Positions 34,346-42,758 are shown, counted from the stretch's first letter. The stretch is DNA of 64,000 nt from Rhizobium sp. CIAT894 (GCF_000172795.2 NZ_CP020951.1:496001-560000); one strand, 5' to 3'. Notes: generated by a model from the letters alone, not told the origin. Made by a program: numbers and translations.

Positions 34346-35080
34346 TCAGATCGTCCAGCCGCCGTCGATGGCGATCGCCTGACCCGAGGTGTAGGTGGCG
34401 CCGGCGAGATAGACGGCAAGATCGGCGATCTCCTCCGGCGAGCCGAGCCGGCCCATCGGCTGACGGGCGATGAAGGCGGCGCGCGCCGCGTCGTAATCGC
34501 CCTGCGCGCGCATGCGATCCTGCAGCGACGGGCTTTCCACCGTGCCGGGGCAGATGGCGTTGCAGCGGATGCCTTGAGCGACATAATCGGCGGCGACGGA
34601 TTTGGTCAGCCCGATCACCGCCGCCTTGGTGACGCCATAGGCGAAGCGGTTCGGCACGCCCTTGATGCTGGAGGCGACGGAGGCCATGTTGATGATCGAC
34701 CCGTCCTTGCGCTCGAGCATGCCGGGCAGAACGGCGCGGATGGTACGGATCATCGCCTTGACGTTGAGATCGAGGGCGAATTCGAAATCGGCGTCCTTCA
34801 TCTCGAGGATGGAGCCGGCATGGACGAAGCCGGCGCAGTTGAACAGCACGTCGACCGCGCCGATCCTGGCGACGAGCGCATTGACCGCATCCTCTTCGAG
34901 CACGTTCAGCTGATGGGTCGAAACCCCGGTTTCGGCCGCAAGCGTCGCCAGCGCGTCGGTATTGATGTCGGTCGCGTGGACCTTGGCGCCGGCCGCGGCA
35001 AAGGCTGCCGCCGTCGCCCGGCCGATGCCCTGGCCGGCGGCGGTGATGAGAACGGACTTGCCGGAAAGTTTGTTTGTCAT
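34346..35080 (-). CDS. 2-keto-3-deoxy-L-fuconate dehydrogenase (SDR family)
   Basis: A 244-residue classical SDR: TAAGQGIGRATAAAFAAAGA for NAD binding, NCAG near residue 83, Ser in MASVASSIKGVP, and YGVTKAA for Tyr/Lys. It closely follows the family pattern of KDF dehydrogenases (related to DHRS6), and lies directly before L-fuconate dehydratase on the same strand. In the pathway it oxidises 2-keto-3-deoxy-L-fuconate to the 2,4-diketo acid. The exact substrate is assigned by context; as an SDR alone it could have other substrates. A start at 35080 is well supported by the MTNKLSGKSVLITAAG start. Confidence 0.85.
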   Translation of the reverse strand: MTNKLSGKSVLITAAGQGIGRATAAAFAAAGAKVHATDINTDALATLAAETGVSTHQLNVLEEDAVNALVARIGAVDVLFNCAGFVHAGSILEMKDADFEFALDLNVKAMIRTIRAVLPGMLERKDGSIINMASVASSIKGVPNRFAYGVTKAAVIGLTKSVAADYVAQGIRCNAICPGTVESPSLQDRMRAQGDYDAARAAFIARQPMGRLGSPEEIADLAVYLAGATYTSGQAIAIDGGWTI

Positions 35081-35464
35081 GTCACGGGCCTTTTCTGGAA
35101 TTGTCTACGCCGAACGATGGAATGCAGTTCATGTCTTGACGAAGGCTGGGTGGCGATAGCGGAACGCACCCATCATCATCGCCTCCACCTGTCTTTTTGC
35201 GCGCTTCGACCGGCCTCTGGCAAGGCATGCGGCCGCAGGATCGTTGCCATGCGCTGCATTGTTTTCCTCCCTGCCCGGCTGTTTGCGATCTTGCCGCTTG
35301 GCCGCCTTCGGCACCCCAGTTGCACGCGCTGCCGAGCGAGCGTTTTCAGTGATGATTTGTCTGTTTATAGACAAACAGACGATTAGCCAAGAGGCAAGCC
35401 TAAACTTTTCCTTTTCCGGCGGCGGTTCTGCGTATATGCAGAACCATATTCACAGGAGGAAGGA
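35081..35464. promoter_or_regulatory. divergent fucose-gene promoter region with a double dyad at 35356-35380
   Basis: The 384 bp between the divergent fucose genes and the IclR gene hold no gene I can support. A compact dyad lies at 35356-35380: TTTGTCT / AGACAAA (six-base spacer) and, overlapping it, GTCTGTTT / AAACAGAC (six-base spacer, both arms perfect). It is a good candidate operator for the IclR protein. AGGAGGAAGG directly before ATG 35465 is a very strong ribosome site. Confidence 0.6.
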
Positions 35465-36250
35465 ATGGAGACCGACGAGTCAGACCGCTACCGCGCTCCT
35501 GCGCTCGACAAGGGTCTCGATATCCTGGAATTGCTCGCCGGCGTCGACAGCGGTCTCACCCAGGCTGAAATCGCCAAGCGGCTCGACCGCAGCCCCAATG
35601 AATTCTACCGCATGCTCGACCGCCTGGTGCGCCGCGGTTACGTCACCCGGCTGGACGGCGACCGCTATTCGCTGACGCTGAAGCTCTTCGGTCTTGCTCA
35701 GTTGCACGCGCCGGTGCGCCGGCTTGCCTCCTACGCCACGCCGTTGATGCGCGAGCTCGCCCAGCGCACACGCCAGGCCAATCATCTCGCCGTCTTCGAT
35801 CGCGGCGCTGCCGTCGTCATCGCCCAGCAGGAGGCGCCCGACTACTGGGGGTTCTCGATCCGCGTCGGCGCCCATATCAGCCTGTTCGATACCGGTTCGG
35901 GGCATGTGCTGCTCGCCTTCCGCAGCGCGGAGGAGCGGGAGATGATGATCTCCGAGCATGTGCGCAGCCGCGCCGATATCGAACTCGGGCCGGAATTCTA
36001 CGATCGCCTCGACCAGATCCGCGAGCGCGGCTACGAGATGATGGCGAGCGCCCAGACATCGGGCGTCTACAATCTGTCCGCGCCGGTTCTCGGGCCGGAC
36101 CGCCGCTGCATCGCCGCCCTCACCTGCCCTTTCATCGCGCTCGTCAATGCGCCGTCGGCGCCCGATATCACCCAGGCGATCATGCTGGTGCAGAAGGCCG
36201 CCGCGCAGCTTTCGCTGCTGGCGGGGGCGGATGTCGTCAATTCTGGTTGA
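35465..36250 (+). CDS. IclR-family transcriptional regulator
   Basis: A 261-residue IclR protein: RAPALDKGLDILELLAGVDSGLTQAEIAKRLDRSPNEFYRMLDRLV is the winged helix-turn-helix, followed by DRYSLTLKLFGLA and the effector-binding GAF-like domain. It is divergent from the L-fuconate dehydratase/dehydrogenase pair, and a lactonase follows on its strand, so it is probably the regulator of this fucose operon pair. The strong ribosome site sets ATG 35465. The effector may be a pathway intermediate (inference). Confidence 0.92.
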   Translation: METDESDRYRAPALDKGLDILELLAGVDSGLTQAEIAKRLDRSPNEFYRMLDRLVRRGYVTRLDGDRYSLTLKLFGLAQLHAPVRRLASYATPLMRELAQRTRQANHLAVFDRGAAVVIAQQEAPDYWGFSIRVGAHISLFDTGSGHVLLAFRSAEEREMMISEHVRSRADIELGPEFYDRLDQIRERGYEMMASAQTSGVYNLSAPVLGPDRRCIAALTCPFIALVNAPSAPDITQAIMLVQKAAAQLSLLAGADVVNSG

Positions 36251-36430
36251 TGGGTCGAAGGGATGTGCCGGGGCGTCTCGATCCTCTTCTCCCCGAGGGG
36301 GAAGAGGGCTTGAAAGCCGCCTCTCCGTTTCCCCTTCACTCTCGCACGGTACGTCTGGGCGGAATTTCTATTTGAATAATTCATTCACCAGAAATAGGCT
36401 GCGGCGTGGCCATTGTTGGAGGAGAAACGC

Positions 36431-37267
36431 GTGCTCATCGACACCCATCTGCACATTATCGATCGCTCGGCGCTGCCCTATCCCTGGCTCTCCGGCGTTC
36501 CTGCTCTCGATCACGATTTCCTCTACGAGACCTATGCGGCCGAGGCGCGGCGCTGCGGCATCACCACGGCGCTGCACATGGAGGTCGATGTCGATCCCGC
36601 CGCCATGCAGGCTGAGACCGACCATGTCGCCGCCATCGCGGGAAAGGCAGGCAGCCTGATTGCCGGGGCCATCGTCTCCTGCCGGCCGGAAGAGGAAGGT
36701 TTTGCCGCCTATCTCGAACGGCAGAAGGCCGATCGCTTCGTCAAGGGCTTCCGCCGCGTGCTGCATGTGGTGCCCGACGAGGTTTCCGAAGGCGCGCTGT
36801 TTCGCGAAAATATCCGGCGCATCGGCGGCAGCGGCCTGACCTTCGACCTCTGCACCCTGCCGCACCAGGCGGGCCGCGCCACCGCCCTCGTCGATCTCGC
36901 GCCGGATGTGCAATTCGTCCTCGACCATTGCGGCGTGCCGGATATCCGCTCCGATGCCTTCGAGCCATGGAAGGCCGGTATATCGGAGATTGCCCGGCGG
37001 CCGAATGTCGTCTGCAAGATCTCCGGCGTCGTTGCCTATGCCGATGCCGCGACATGGACGGCGCAAACGCTGCGGCCCTATATCGAGCATGTGATTGCCA
37101 ATTTCGGCTGGGATCGTGTCGTCTGGGGCAGCGACTGGCCGGTCTGCACGCTCGGCGGCGGCCTCTCCACCTGGGTCGCCGCGACCCATGCCGTGCTTGC
37201 TTCGAGCAGCGAGGCGGAGCGTTCCAGGCTGCTTTTCGCCAATGCGCAGCGCCTCTGGTCGCTCTGA
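36431..37267 (+). CDS. amidohydrolase family protein, likely L-fuconolactonase
   Basis: From GTG 36431 (GGAGGAG seven bases before) the product has 278 residues; a TTG start at 36413 would overlap this ribosome site. It is a metal-dependent TIM-barrel hydrolase: IDTHLHIID near the start, then FVLDHCGVPD and VVWGSDWPV at the barrel ends. Members with this pattern (COG3618) include L-fuconolactonases and 4-sulfomuconolactonase-like enzymes. With the dehydratase and dehydrogenase at 33-35 kb, the lactonase role (L-fucono-lactone to L-fuconate) is the best fit. Fucose dehydrogenase and transporter genes are not in the window. Confidence 0.85.
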   Translation: MLIDTHLHIIDRSALPYPWLSGVPALDHDFLYETYAAEARRCGITTALHMEVDVDPAAMQAETDHVAAIAGKAGSLIAGAIVSCRPEEEGFAAYLERQKADRFVKGFRRVLHVVPDEVSEGALFRENIRRIGGSGLTFDLCTLPHQAGRATALVDLAPDVQFVLDHCGVPDIRSDAFEPWKAGISEIARRPNVVCKISGVVAYADAATWTAQTLRPYIEHVIANFGWDRVVWGSDWPVCTLGGGLSTWVAATHAVLASSSEAERSRLLFANAQRLWSL

Positions 37268-37474
37268 GGTCACAAAATCATGTGATGTGCTGTGGCATGC
37301 AAAAGTGCTACTTTGGCATGTCTTTTGCTTGTGTAAGGATGAAGTAACGCAAGTGTTTCGGTTTGGGACGACTTACCACCGGACAATTGCTAGCTTTAGC
37401 CATCTCAGGTAAAAGTTGTCAGATACGGATTTGGCGAATAACTTCATATCCGGTGTCCTCAGGAGGGAAAACAA

Positions 37475-37879
37475 ATGAAAGAAGAACCACATGCAGTGGA
37501 TGTCCATGTCGGCAAGACGATCCGTATACAGCGTCTGCTGAGGAAAGTTTCCCAGACGGAACTGGGAGATCGTGTCGGCGTAACGTTCCAGCAGATCCAG
37601 AAATACGAAAAGGGCTCCAACCGCGTTTCCGCAAGCATGCTGGTGGAAATCGCCGGCGCTTTGAAGGTCGACGTCAGGACGTTTTTCGACGACATGGCCG
37701 CGCCGGATACCGCCAACGACAACCCGGCCCCCAGCGAGGAATTCGTGATTTCGCGCGAAGGCGTGCTTCTCAATGCTGCGTTCTTCTCGATCAAGAACGA
37801 AGCTCTTCGCAAGAAGATCCTGAAGCTCGTCCAGGCGATCGCGCATACCGAGCAGATGGAAGCGGACGCCGCCGAATAA
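37475..37879 (+). CDS. XRE-family DNA-binding protein (PraR/SinR-like)
   Basis: A 134-residue regulator. Residues about 14-72 form the helix-turn-helix: IRIQRLLRKVSQTELGDRVG, then VTFQQIQKYEKGSNRVSASMLVEI, and ALKVDVRTFFDD. The arrangement is that of the short rhizobial XRE family that includes PraR. The C-terminal part (from about 90) has a mixed helix (RKKILKLVQAIAHTEQME) probably for dimerisation. A good ribosome site (CAGGAGGG) precedes the ATG. The 207 bp upstream are AT-rich for this replicon. It is followed directly by a 20-bp tandem array. Confidence 0.9.
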   Translation: MKEEPHAVDVHVGKTIRIQRLLRKVSQTELGDRVGVTFQQIQKYEKGSNRVSASMLVEIAGALKVDVRTFFDDMAAPDTANDNPAPSEEFVISREGVLLNAAFFSIKNEALRKKILKLVQAIAHTEQMEADAAE

Positions 37880-37940
37880 ACCGGCTGGCCTTCACGCGCT
37901 CCAGGCGATCCGCATGAGGATCAGTGGCGAGCCATCACGA

Positions 37941-38120
37941 TAGCAATCGATCGGGACCAAGGGGATCAATCCGGATCAGTTGCCATCGATCGGCTCAATT
38001 TGCCATCGATCGACATCGAAAATTATCGATCGGGATCAATAGTCATCGACGGTGATCGATAGTCATCGACCGAGATCGATAGTTATCGATTGGGATCAAT
38101 GGCGATCGATCAGGATCAGA
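37941..38120. repeat. tandem array of nine degenerate 20-bp units
   Basis: Units begin near 37941 and repeat every 20 bp to 38120. ATCRA(T/C) occurs at positions 37965, 37985, 38005, 38025, 38045, 38065, 38085 and 38105; a first copy is one base off at 37946. A rough consensus is AGTCATCGATCGGGATCAAT, with most units 60-85% alike by eye. The last units overlap the 3' end of the minus-strand gene ending at 38096. The spacing is about two helical turns. Spacers are absent, so it is not a CRISPR; no function is known. Confidence 0.85.
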
Positions 38121-38362
38121 TTCTCGCTGGCATCCTTCATTGCGATCTTGGCCTTGCTGCCGAGCAGCTTCTCGAGATTGACGTCTAGCTCCCTGTCGGG
38201 ATCTATGCCGTCCCAATCGATGACGACCTGCAGCAGCGCCATGTTTGTCAGGTGCATCAGATTACGCAGCTGAAGCTTTTCAGCCTCCTCCTTGGCTGCC
38301 GACAGCAGCCGGAAGATCCTTGCGTATTCGCTGCCCGTCGGCTCGTTGTGTTGTTCAAACAT
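38096..38362 (-). CDS. small protein of unknown function
   Basis: An 88-residue cytoplasmic protein starting MFEQHNEPTGSEYARIFRLL and with long helices (AAKEEAEKLQLRNLMHL) and the acidic VIDWDGIDPDRELDV segment. I do not recognise the family. Its last codons are read from the 20-bp array, so its C-terminus may have been altered by expansion of the array. A ribosome site (AGGGGCGGGAACG, weak) lies before the ATG. It lies downstream of tfuA on the same strand, 65 bp after it. Confidence 0.6.
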   Translation of the reverse strand: MFEQHNEPTGSEYARIFRLLSAAKEEAEKLQLRNLMHLTNMALLQVVIDWDGIDPDRELDVNLEKLLGSKAKIAMKDASENLILIDRH

Positions 38363-38427
38363 CGTTCCCGCCCCTCTGGTCGCGAAACCCTAAGATTCCA
38401 TCACCACTGCATCTTCCGCCGCGACCG

Positions 38428-39171
38428 TTATTCAAGCGTTACAGGAACCTTATTACGCGTGACTTCGGCGTGCAGAAGCTGCCAATGCGAGGTGGCGGCA
38501 AAGTGCCAGTCACGGTCGACGGGCAGGAATTCGTCCCGGCGCAGCCATTCCAATACCAGCCGGGCGTCGTTGCGCTTGCGCTCGACGCGATTGCCGCGGA
38601 TGGCGGCGAGGATGGTGTCGCGCCGCGGCTTGCGAAAATGGCACTCGTCGACGACCTTGGCATAGGTGCGTTCGGAAAAATGCAGGAAACGTCCGGCAAG
38701 CAGCAGTTTCTTGCGCTCGGCGGTCGAGATCTCGCCGCCGGCAAGAAGCGCATCGATCGTCGGCTCGAAATCGACCCAGGGCACCGACAGCGGCAGCCAG
38801 CCGAGCGCCTGCGGCGCATGCACCAGAGCGACGGCCTCGTCGTCGAGCAGCCGCCCGTTCTCGTAATCCTCGAAGATCGAACCGATCCCGACCATGCCGA
38901 AAGGCGCGCATTCGGCTGCCCGCAACGCGCCCATGCTGGCGCCGCCGGCAACGGCGACATTATGGTCGAGGGCGAAAAGAATTTCCTTGTGCCAGACCGA
39001 CGGCAGATCGCCGAAATAACCGTCGACGAGGCCGATGGCGGTGGCGCCGTCGTGGACGGCTTTCAGGATATCGCCGCAGGCGGCCGGCGGCCGGAAATCG
39101 ATGCGGGGGGACATGATTCTCGCAGCAGTGAGATCGCTGCCGAGGCTCGGGCCGACGAACAGCACCTTCAT
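38428..39171 (-). CDS. TfuA-like protein
   Basis: A 247-residue TfuA-family protein: FVGPSLGSDLTAARIMSPRIDFRPPAACGDI, then GLVDGYFGDLPSVWHKEILFAL and VAVAGGASMGALRAAE, are the family's conserved blocks. TfuA was first noted beside trifolitoxin genes in R. leguminosarum. TfuA proteins act with a YcaO partner, supplying sulfur for backbone thioamide formation in known cases. Here it overlaps the ycaO stop by four bases, which supports a joint role in peptide modification. No Cys catalytic centre can be stated with confidence from sequence alone. Confidence 0.9.
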   Translation of the reverse strand: MKVLFVGPSLGSDLTAARIMSPRIDFRPPAACGDILKAVHDGATAIGLVDGYFGDLPSVWHKEILFALDHNVAVAGGASMGALRAAECAPFGMVGIGSIFEDYENGRLLDDEAVALVHAPQALGWLPLSVPWVDFEPTIDALLAGGEISTAERKKLLLAGRFLHFSERTYAKVVDECHFRKPRRDTILAAIRGNRVERKRNDARLVLEWLRRDEFLPVDRDWHFAATSHWQLLHAEVTRNKVPVTLE

Positions 39172-40532
39172 GATTGGGCTCCTCTGATGGTATTGACCGC
39201 GCGCAGGCCGAGCTGGACGTACTGGCCCGATATATCGACCTCCAGGCCCGGCACGATCACCCTGACGACGGAGACCGGCAGAGCCCGGTGCGCAAACGGC
39301 ACGACGACGATCTGATCGATGCCGGCTGCCGCCAGCCGGCCGGCAATCTGGCCGATGGTTGCCTGGATCGTTGCAGCCCTGGCATGACGGGGCTGGAAGG
39401 CGCGCATCCGGCCACCGCCCTCACAGAGCTCGACCACCTGCTGCATCGCCTCGCTCCGGTCGAGCCGCTGATAGACGCGCGGCGAGAAATCGTCGCGGCT
39501 GCCTGCAATGGCGGTCAGCCGGCTCTGCGCCGCTTCGGTGATGGCGCGCAGCGCGGCGCGCACGGGATCGGGATGGCAGCCGCAGCCGCCGCAGACATGG
39601 GCCCAGCGGGCATCGACCCGGTCGGAAAGATTGCCGGGCATGATGACGGCAAGAAAAGCCGGGATGCCGATATCCGTGGTCATATCGAGCAGCAGCAGCC
39701 GCATGCCGGCGCGGGTGATCCGATCGGTCATGATGTCGATGACCGCATCGCCGAAACAGGCGGGGTCGATGCGGCTCTCCTTCAGCCGCTGCGGCGATTT
39801 CAGCTGGGTCAAGGCCCAGGCGTCGCGCTCCACCAGTTCGCAAAGCCCGTGCAGCACCGCTTCTGACGGCGTGTTGCCGGAGGCGAGCCCATCGCTCGAC
39901 TGCTCGAAGCCCGGCGGCCTGTCGCCGCGATGGTCGAGGCCGACCAGCCACCAGGGCACGAAAACGCTGCGGCCGGACAGGATGTCGAGCCCGGAGCACC
40001 AGGGGATGGGTCCGCTGCCGATCTCGTCGGGTGCGCAGCGAGCGACATTGTCGAGATCGATCATGGCGGCATGTTCCGCCCGCATGCTCTCGACCGTCGC
40101 CTGCGTCAGGTCGGCGGGTGGGATTTCGGCGATCCGCGTCTCGATCGCTTCCATGGCGGCCGAGGTCATGGCGGCGTCATTGTCGATCCCCTTGCCCTGA
40201 AACACCGAGAGCGTATGGCTGTTCGGCCGCGTGGCGAAGGCGACGGGAATGTTGAGGACGTCAAGCGCGGTCAGCAGACCGACGCGGGTAATGCCGAATT
40301 CGCGCAGATGCGGCCTGATGGCCGCAAGCGTCTGAGCCGGGGTGATCGCGCGGTCGTGATAATCGCTGACGCCCGCCGACGATCGTTCGAGATCACCGGC
40401 AAGCGTCTGAAGAGCATTTTCGTTTCTCCTCGAATCGCGAAAATGCTCCATCTCGTTTTTTTCACGCAATTCCGGACGCAAAACCGCTGCACATTTCTGC
40501 TGGAATTGCTCTGGGTCGGTGCAAGCGGACAT
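39168..40532 (-). CDS. YcaO-domain peptide cyclodehydratase/thioamidation protein
   Basis: A 454-residue frame from ATG 40532. After a divergent N-terminus come the YcaO blocks: AFATRPNSHTLSVFQGKG, AAMEAIETRIAEIPP, GNTPSEAVLHGLCELVERDAW and AALRAITEAAQSRLTAIAGSRDD, which hold the Mg-ATP ligands of the fold. It ends at FAHRALPVSVVRVIVPGLEV. YcaO enzymes activate a peptide backbone amide with ATP; with TfuA they make thioamides. A rhizobial repeat (40411-40512) lies inside the N-terminal coding sequence, so the start is uncertain (ATG 40532 or 40451). A 47-codon ORF ends 13 bp upstream, the likely substrate. Confidence 0.9.
   Translation of the reverse strand: MSACTDPEQFQQKCAAVLRPELREKNEMEHFRDSRRNENALQTLAGDLERSSAGVSDYHDRAITPAQTLAAIRPHLREFGITRVGLLTALDVLNIPVAFATRPNSHTLSVFQGKGIDNDAAMTSAAMEAIETRIAEIPPADLTQATVESMRAEHAAMIDLDNVARCAPDEIGSGPIPWCSGLDILSGRSVFVPWWLVGLDHRGDRPPGFEQSSDGLASGNTPSEAVLHGLCELVERDAWALTQLKSPQRLKESRIDPACFGDAVIDIMTDRITRAGMRLLLLDMTTDIGIPAFLAVIMPGNLSDRVDARWAHVCGGCGCHPDPVRAALRAITEAAQSRLTAIAGSRDDFSPRVYQRLDRSEAMQQVVELCEGGGRMRAFQPRHARAATIQATIGQIAGRLAAAGIDQIVVVPFAHRALPVSVVRVIVPGLEVDISGQYVQLGLRAVNTIRGAQS
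40411..40512. repeat. rhizobial intergenic repeat lying inside the ycaO N-terminus
   Basis: A copy of the widely scattered rhizobial element whose one end is AGAGCAATTCCA (read on minus) and whose other end is ...GAAAATGCTCT. It contains the dyad AGCATTTTCG (40413-40422) and CGAAAATGCT (40438-40447). Here it is read through in the ycaO frame, giving the N-terminal segment with EQFQQKCAAVLRPELREKNE. It may be a later insertion after the original start, or a leader that the gene now uses. Confidence 0.7.
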
Positions 40533-40545
40533 ACCGATCTCGCCC

Positions 40546-40689
40546 TTAGCGGAACCTCAGGGCGTGTGTCAGGCTCTCGAGCCCATTGGCGGAAACGCTG
40601 AGTTCGTCCTGCTTCATGGCTGCTTTGGCGGCTGCAGAGAAACGCAGGGACTGTGTCTGAAGGGCGGTGGTTTCAGCATTCGTCTTCAT
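40546..40689 (-). CDS. 47-codon ORF, candidate RiPP precursor peptide
   Basis: The ORF starts at ATG 40689, with GGAGA seven bases before, and ends TAA at 40546. It is 13 bp upstream of the YcaO frame, on the same strand, and downstream of a SARP/BTAD regulator. The product begins MKTNAETTALQTQSLRF, has an Ala/Lys-rich middle and ends GLESLTHALRFR. It lacks Cys, but the short length, polar N-terminus (leader-like) and hydrophobic/Arg end (core-like) fit a ribosomally made, modified peptide. The LRF motif occurs twice, at residues 15-17 and 44-46. Function as precursor is inference from position. Confidence 0.6.
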   Translation of the reverse strand: MKTNAETTALQTQSLRFSAAAKAAMKQDELSVSANGLESLTHALRFR

Positions 40690-40793
40690 GGTTCATCTCC
40701 GATTGTTGGGCAGCCCTTGCTGCCGTTAACCATCGGAGGAAAACATTGCCTGCGTCATTTAAGCGTTACAGGCTTCGTTAAAAGGCGATGCAA

Positions 40794-42758
40794 TCAAGGA
40801 AGACCGGCGAGTTGCAGGCCTCTTATCAGCGGGTCGGTAAAGGCGGGATCGCGATCGGGGACGAAGTGACGAATGTCCTCGCTGCGGAAGTCCGGGAAGT
40901 TTTCCAGAACCGTCCGGGCATAATTTCCGGCCTTGGCCGTATCGCCGGCCATGGCATGGGAGGCGGCCAGCAGACGCGCCGTCGCCTGTTTCGCCTTCAC
41001 CGGCTCCAGCGCCTCGATCGCCTTTTCATACTCTTCGCGCATGAAGTGGATGCCGCCGAGGTTCCAGTAATAATAGTCCGGCGGCAGCGGATTGAGTTTG
41101 AAGGCGGCGCGGCTCAGCTCCAGCGCCCGGTCGAAATCGCCGTCATGCGAAAGCGCGTCGGCGAAATCGGCCAGAATGTCGGCATCGTTGGGATTGAGAT
41201 CCTGCGCCTGCTGGAAATATTCCAGGCTTTCGTCGAAGCGGCGGCGATACAGCGCGACGAAGCCAAGCTCGCGGTAAGCCCGGCCGCTATTGGGGTCGGA
41301 CTGCTGCGCCAGCCGCGCAGCACCATTCGCCTCGTCGAGCAGTTCCTTGTCCCGCATGCCGCGGATCAGCCATTCCATGCCGAGCGCGCGCGACACGCCG
41401 GCATGGGCGGCGGAGAAATGCTCATAACGATTGAGCGAGGATTTGAACCATTTGCGCGCCTGGCGCAGATGCTGCAGATCGGTCTGGGCGATCAGCCGCT
41501 TGCCTTCCAGGTAGAGACGGTAGGCAGAGGCCGGCGCCTCGCCGATCGGCATCGCCAGTTCATGGCGCTCGATCGTGTCGGCGAGCGAGGAGACGATCCG
41601 CCGCGTCAGATGCGCGAAGGATTCGCTGATCTTCTGCATGACCAGCGGCAGTTCCAGGGCCCAGATCACCTCCGAGGTCGTCGTCCGCGTCAGCCGGCAG
41701 GTGGCAAAGACATCCTCGTCGCGGCCCTGGATGGTGACGTAGACCGCATAGTCGAAGCTGAGGTCGAGCGGGCCGGGCACGGCACGCGCCGGATCGATCG
41801 AACGGCTGAGGATTTCCAGGCTGGTATGGGCCGCAATCACCTTGAAGCCGCGCTGCTGGCTGAGGCCGATGGTGACGTCTTCGAGAAGCGCCCTGCCGAC
41901 GCGCTCCATCAGCGGATCGGTGAAGATGCTTTCCGGCGGCAGGATGATGATGCGCGGCTGGCCGAGCATATCAGCCGATATGCCTGAGGCCGGCGGGCGC
42001 TCCGGGGCGGCGGCTTGTGCTGGCGGGATCAGGCCGAGTTCGCGGGCAAGCGCCGTGGTGCTTTCCTCCGGCTCGGTGTCGAAGTCGTCCTTCAGCTGGC
42101 TCTTGCACTTCAAATAGGCCTGACGGGCGGCGGCCGGATCGTTCAGCCTGACATGGGTGCGCATCAGGGCGCGATAGGCCGTCTCATTGGCAGGGTCGAG
42201 CTGCAGCAGGCGCCTGGCAAGCGTCACCTGCTCGTCTTCCGATCCGTCTTCCGACGTTTCGATCAGCCGGGTGAGATGGGCCGAGCGCAATTCATCGATC
42301 CGCTGGCGCTCGAAGGTCAGCCAGTCCTCGGCGCCCTGCGTCGGCGATTTGGCGCCTTCGAGCAAATCGCCGTTCAGCATATCGCGGTCTTCGGGAGCGA
42401 GCGGCCCTTTCTGCTTCAGGATATGGACGTCGACCTCCCAGCCGTCGGCAAGCCCGATATGGGTTCGAGTTGCGGCCAGCAGCGGCGGAAGGCCGGCAGG
42501 AATGCTCTGCTCGATGCGCGCCAACAACTGGCGCAGGCTGCCTGCCCGCTTTTCCGGCAGTTCCGATTGCCAGAGCTGCCGCCTGATTGTTTCGCGATCG
42601 AGTTCGAGACCGGCTTCGGCGGCGAGCATGGCGAGGAGAAAATAAGACTTCTCCGGCAGGGGGAGTTCTTTCCCCGCCGCCAGCAATCTCGGTCGTCCGA
42701 GCAGGCACAGCCTGTTCGTCGACTTTTGCCCGGATGTCGGTTGCATCTCGGTTCTCAC
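40794..42758 (-). CDS. SARP/BTAD-type transcriptional regulator with TPR repeats
   Basis: A 654-residue protein. Residues about 15-110 resemble an OmpR-like winged helix (LCLLGRPRLLAAGKELPLPEKSYFLLAMLAAEAG). The bacterial transcriptional activation domain (BTAD) follows, about 115-250, with RRLLQLDPANETAYRALMRTHVRLNDPAAARQAYLKCKSQL. Residues about 265-430 contain a TolB-like segment, and the last 200 residues are TPRs (for example EYFQQAQDLNPNDADILADFADAL). SARPs often switch on secondary metabolite clusters. It ends 105 bp before the candidate precursor peptide, so it is likely to control that cluster, though an independent role is possible. Confidence 0.82.
   Translation of the reverse strand: MRTEMQPTSGQKSTNRLCLLGRPRLLAAGKELPLPEKSYFLLAMLAAEAGLELDRETIRRQLWQSELPEKRAGSLRQLLARIEQSIPAGLPPLLAATRTHIGLADGWEVDVHILKQKGPLAPEDRDMLNGDLLEGAKSPTQGAEDWLTFERQRIDELRSAHLTRLIETSEDGSEDEQVTLARRLLQLDPANETAYRALMRTHVRLNDPAAARQAYLKCKSQLKDDFDTEPEESTTALARELGLIPPAQAAAPERPPASGISADMLGQPRIIILPPESIFTDPLMERVGRALLEDVTIGLSQQRGFKVIAAHTSLEILSRSIDPARAVPGPLDLSFDYAVYVTIQGRDEDVFATCRLTRTTTSEVIWALELPLVMQKISESFAHLTRRIVSSLADTIERHELAMPIGEAPASAYRLYLEGKRLIAQTDLQHLRQARKWFKSSLNRYEHFSAAHAGVSRALGMEWLIRGMRDKELLDEANGAARLAQQSDPNSGRAYRELGFVALYRRRFDESLEYFQQAQDLNPNDADILADFADALSHDGDFDRALELSRAAFKLNPLPPDYYYWNLGGIHFMREEYEKAIEALEPVKAKQATARLLAASHAMAGDTAKAGNYARTVLENFPDFRSEDIRHFVPDRDPAFTDPLIRGLQLAGLP

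Noticed and set aside
37941..38120. 20-bp repeats as a CRISPR array
   Set aside because: The units are directly adjacent with no unique spacers and too short; no cas gene is present.
38434..40772. AAGCGTTACAGG at 38434-38445 and 40761-40772 flanking the peptide-YcaO-TfuA genes
   Set aside because: A 12-base match is expected many times in 64 kb by chance, and one copy lies inside the tfuA coding sequence.
40519..40869. 116-codon plus-strand frame over the peptide gene
   Set aside because: No ribosome site or family; it runs antisense to the peptide and regulator genes.
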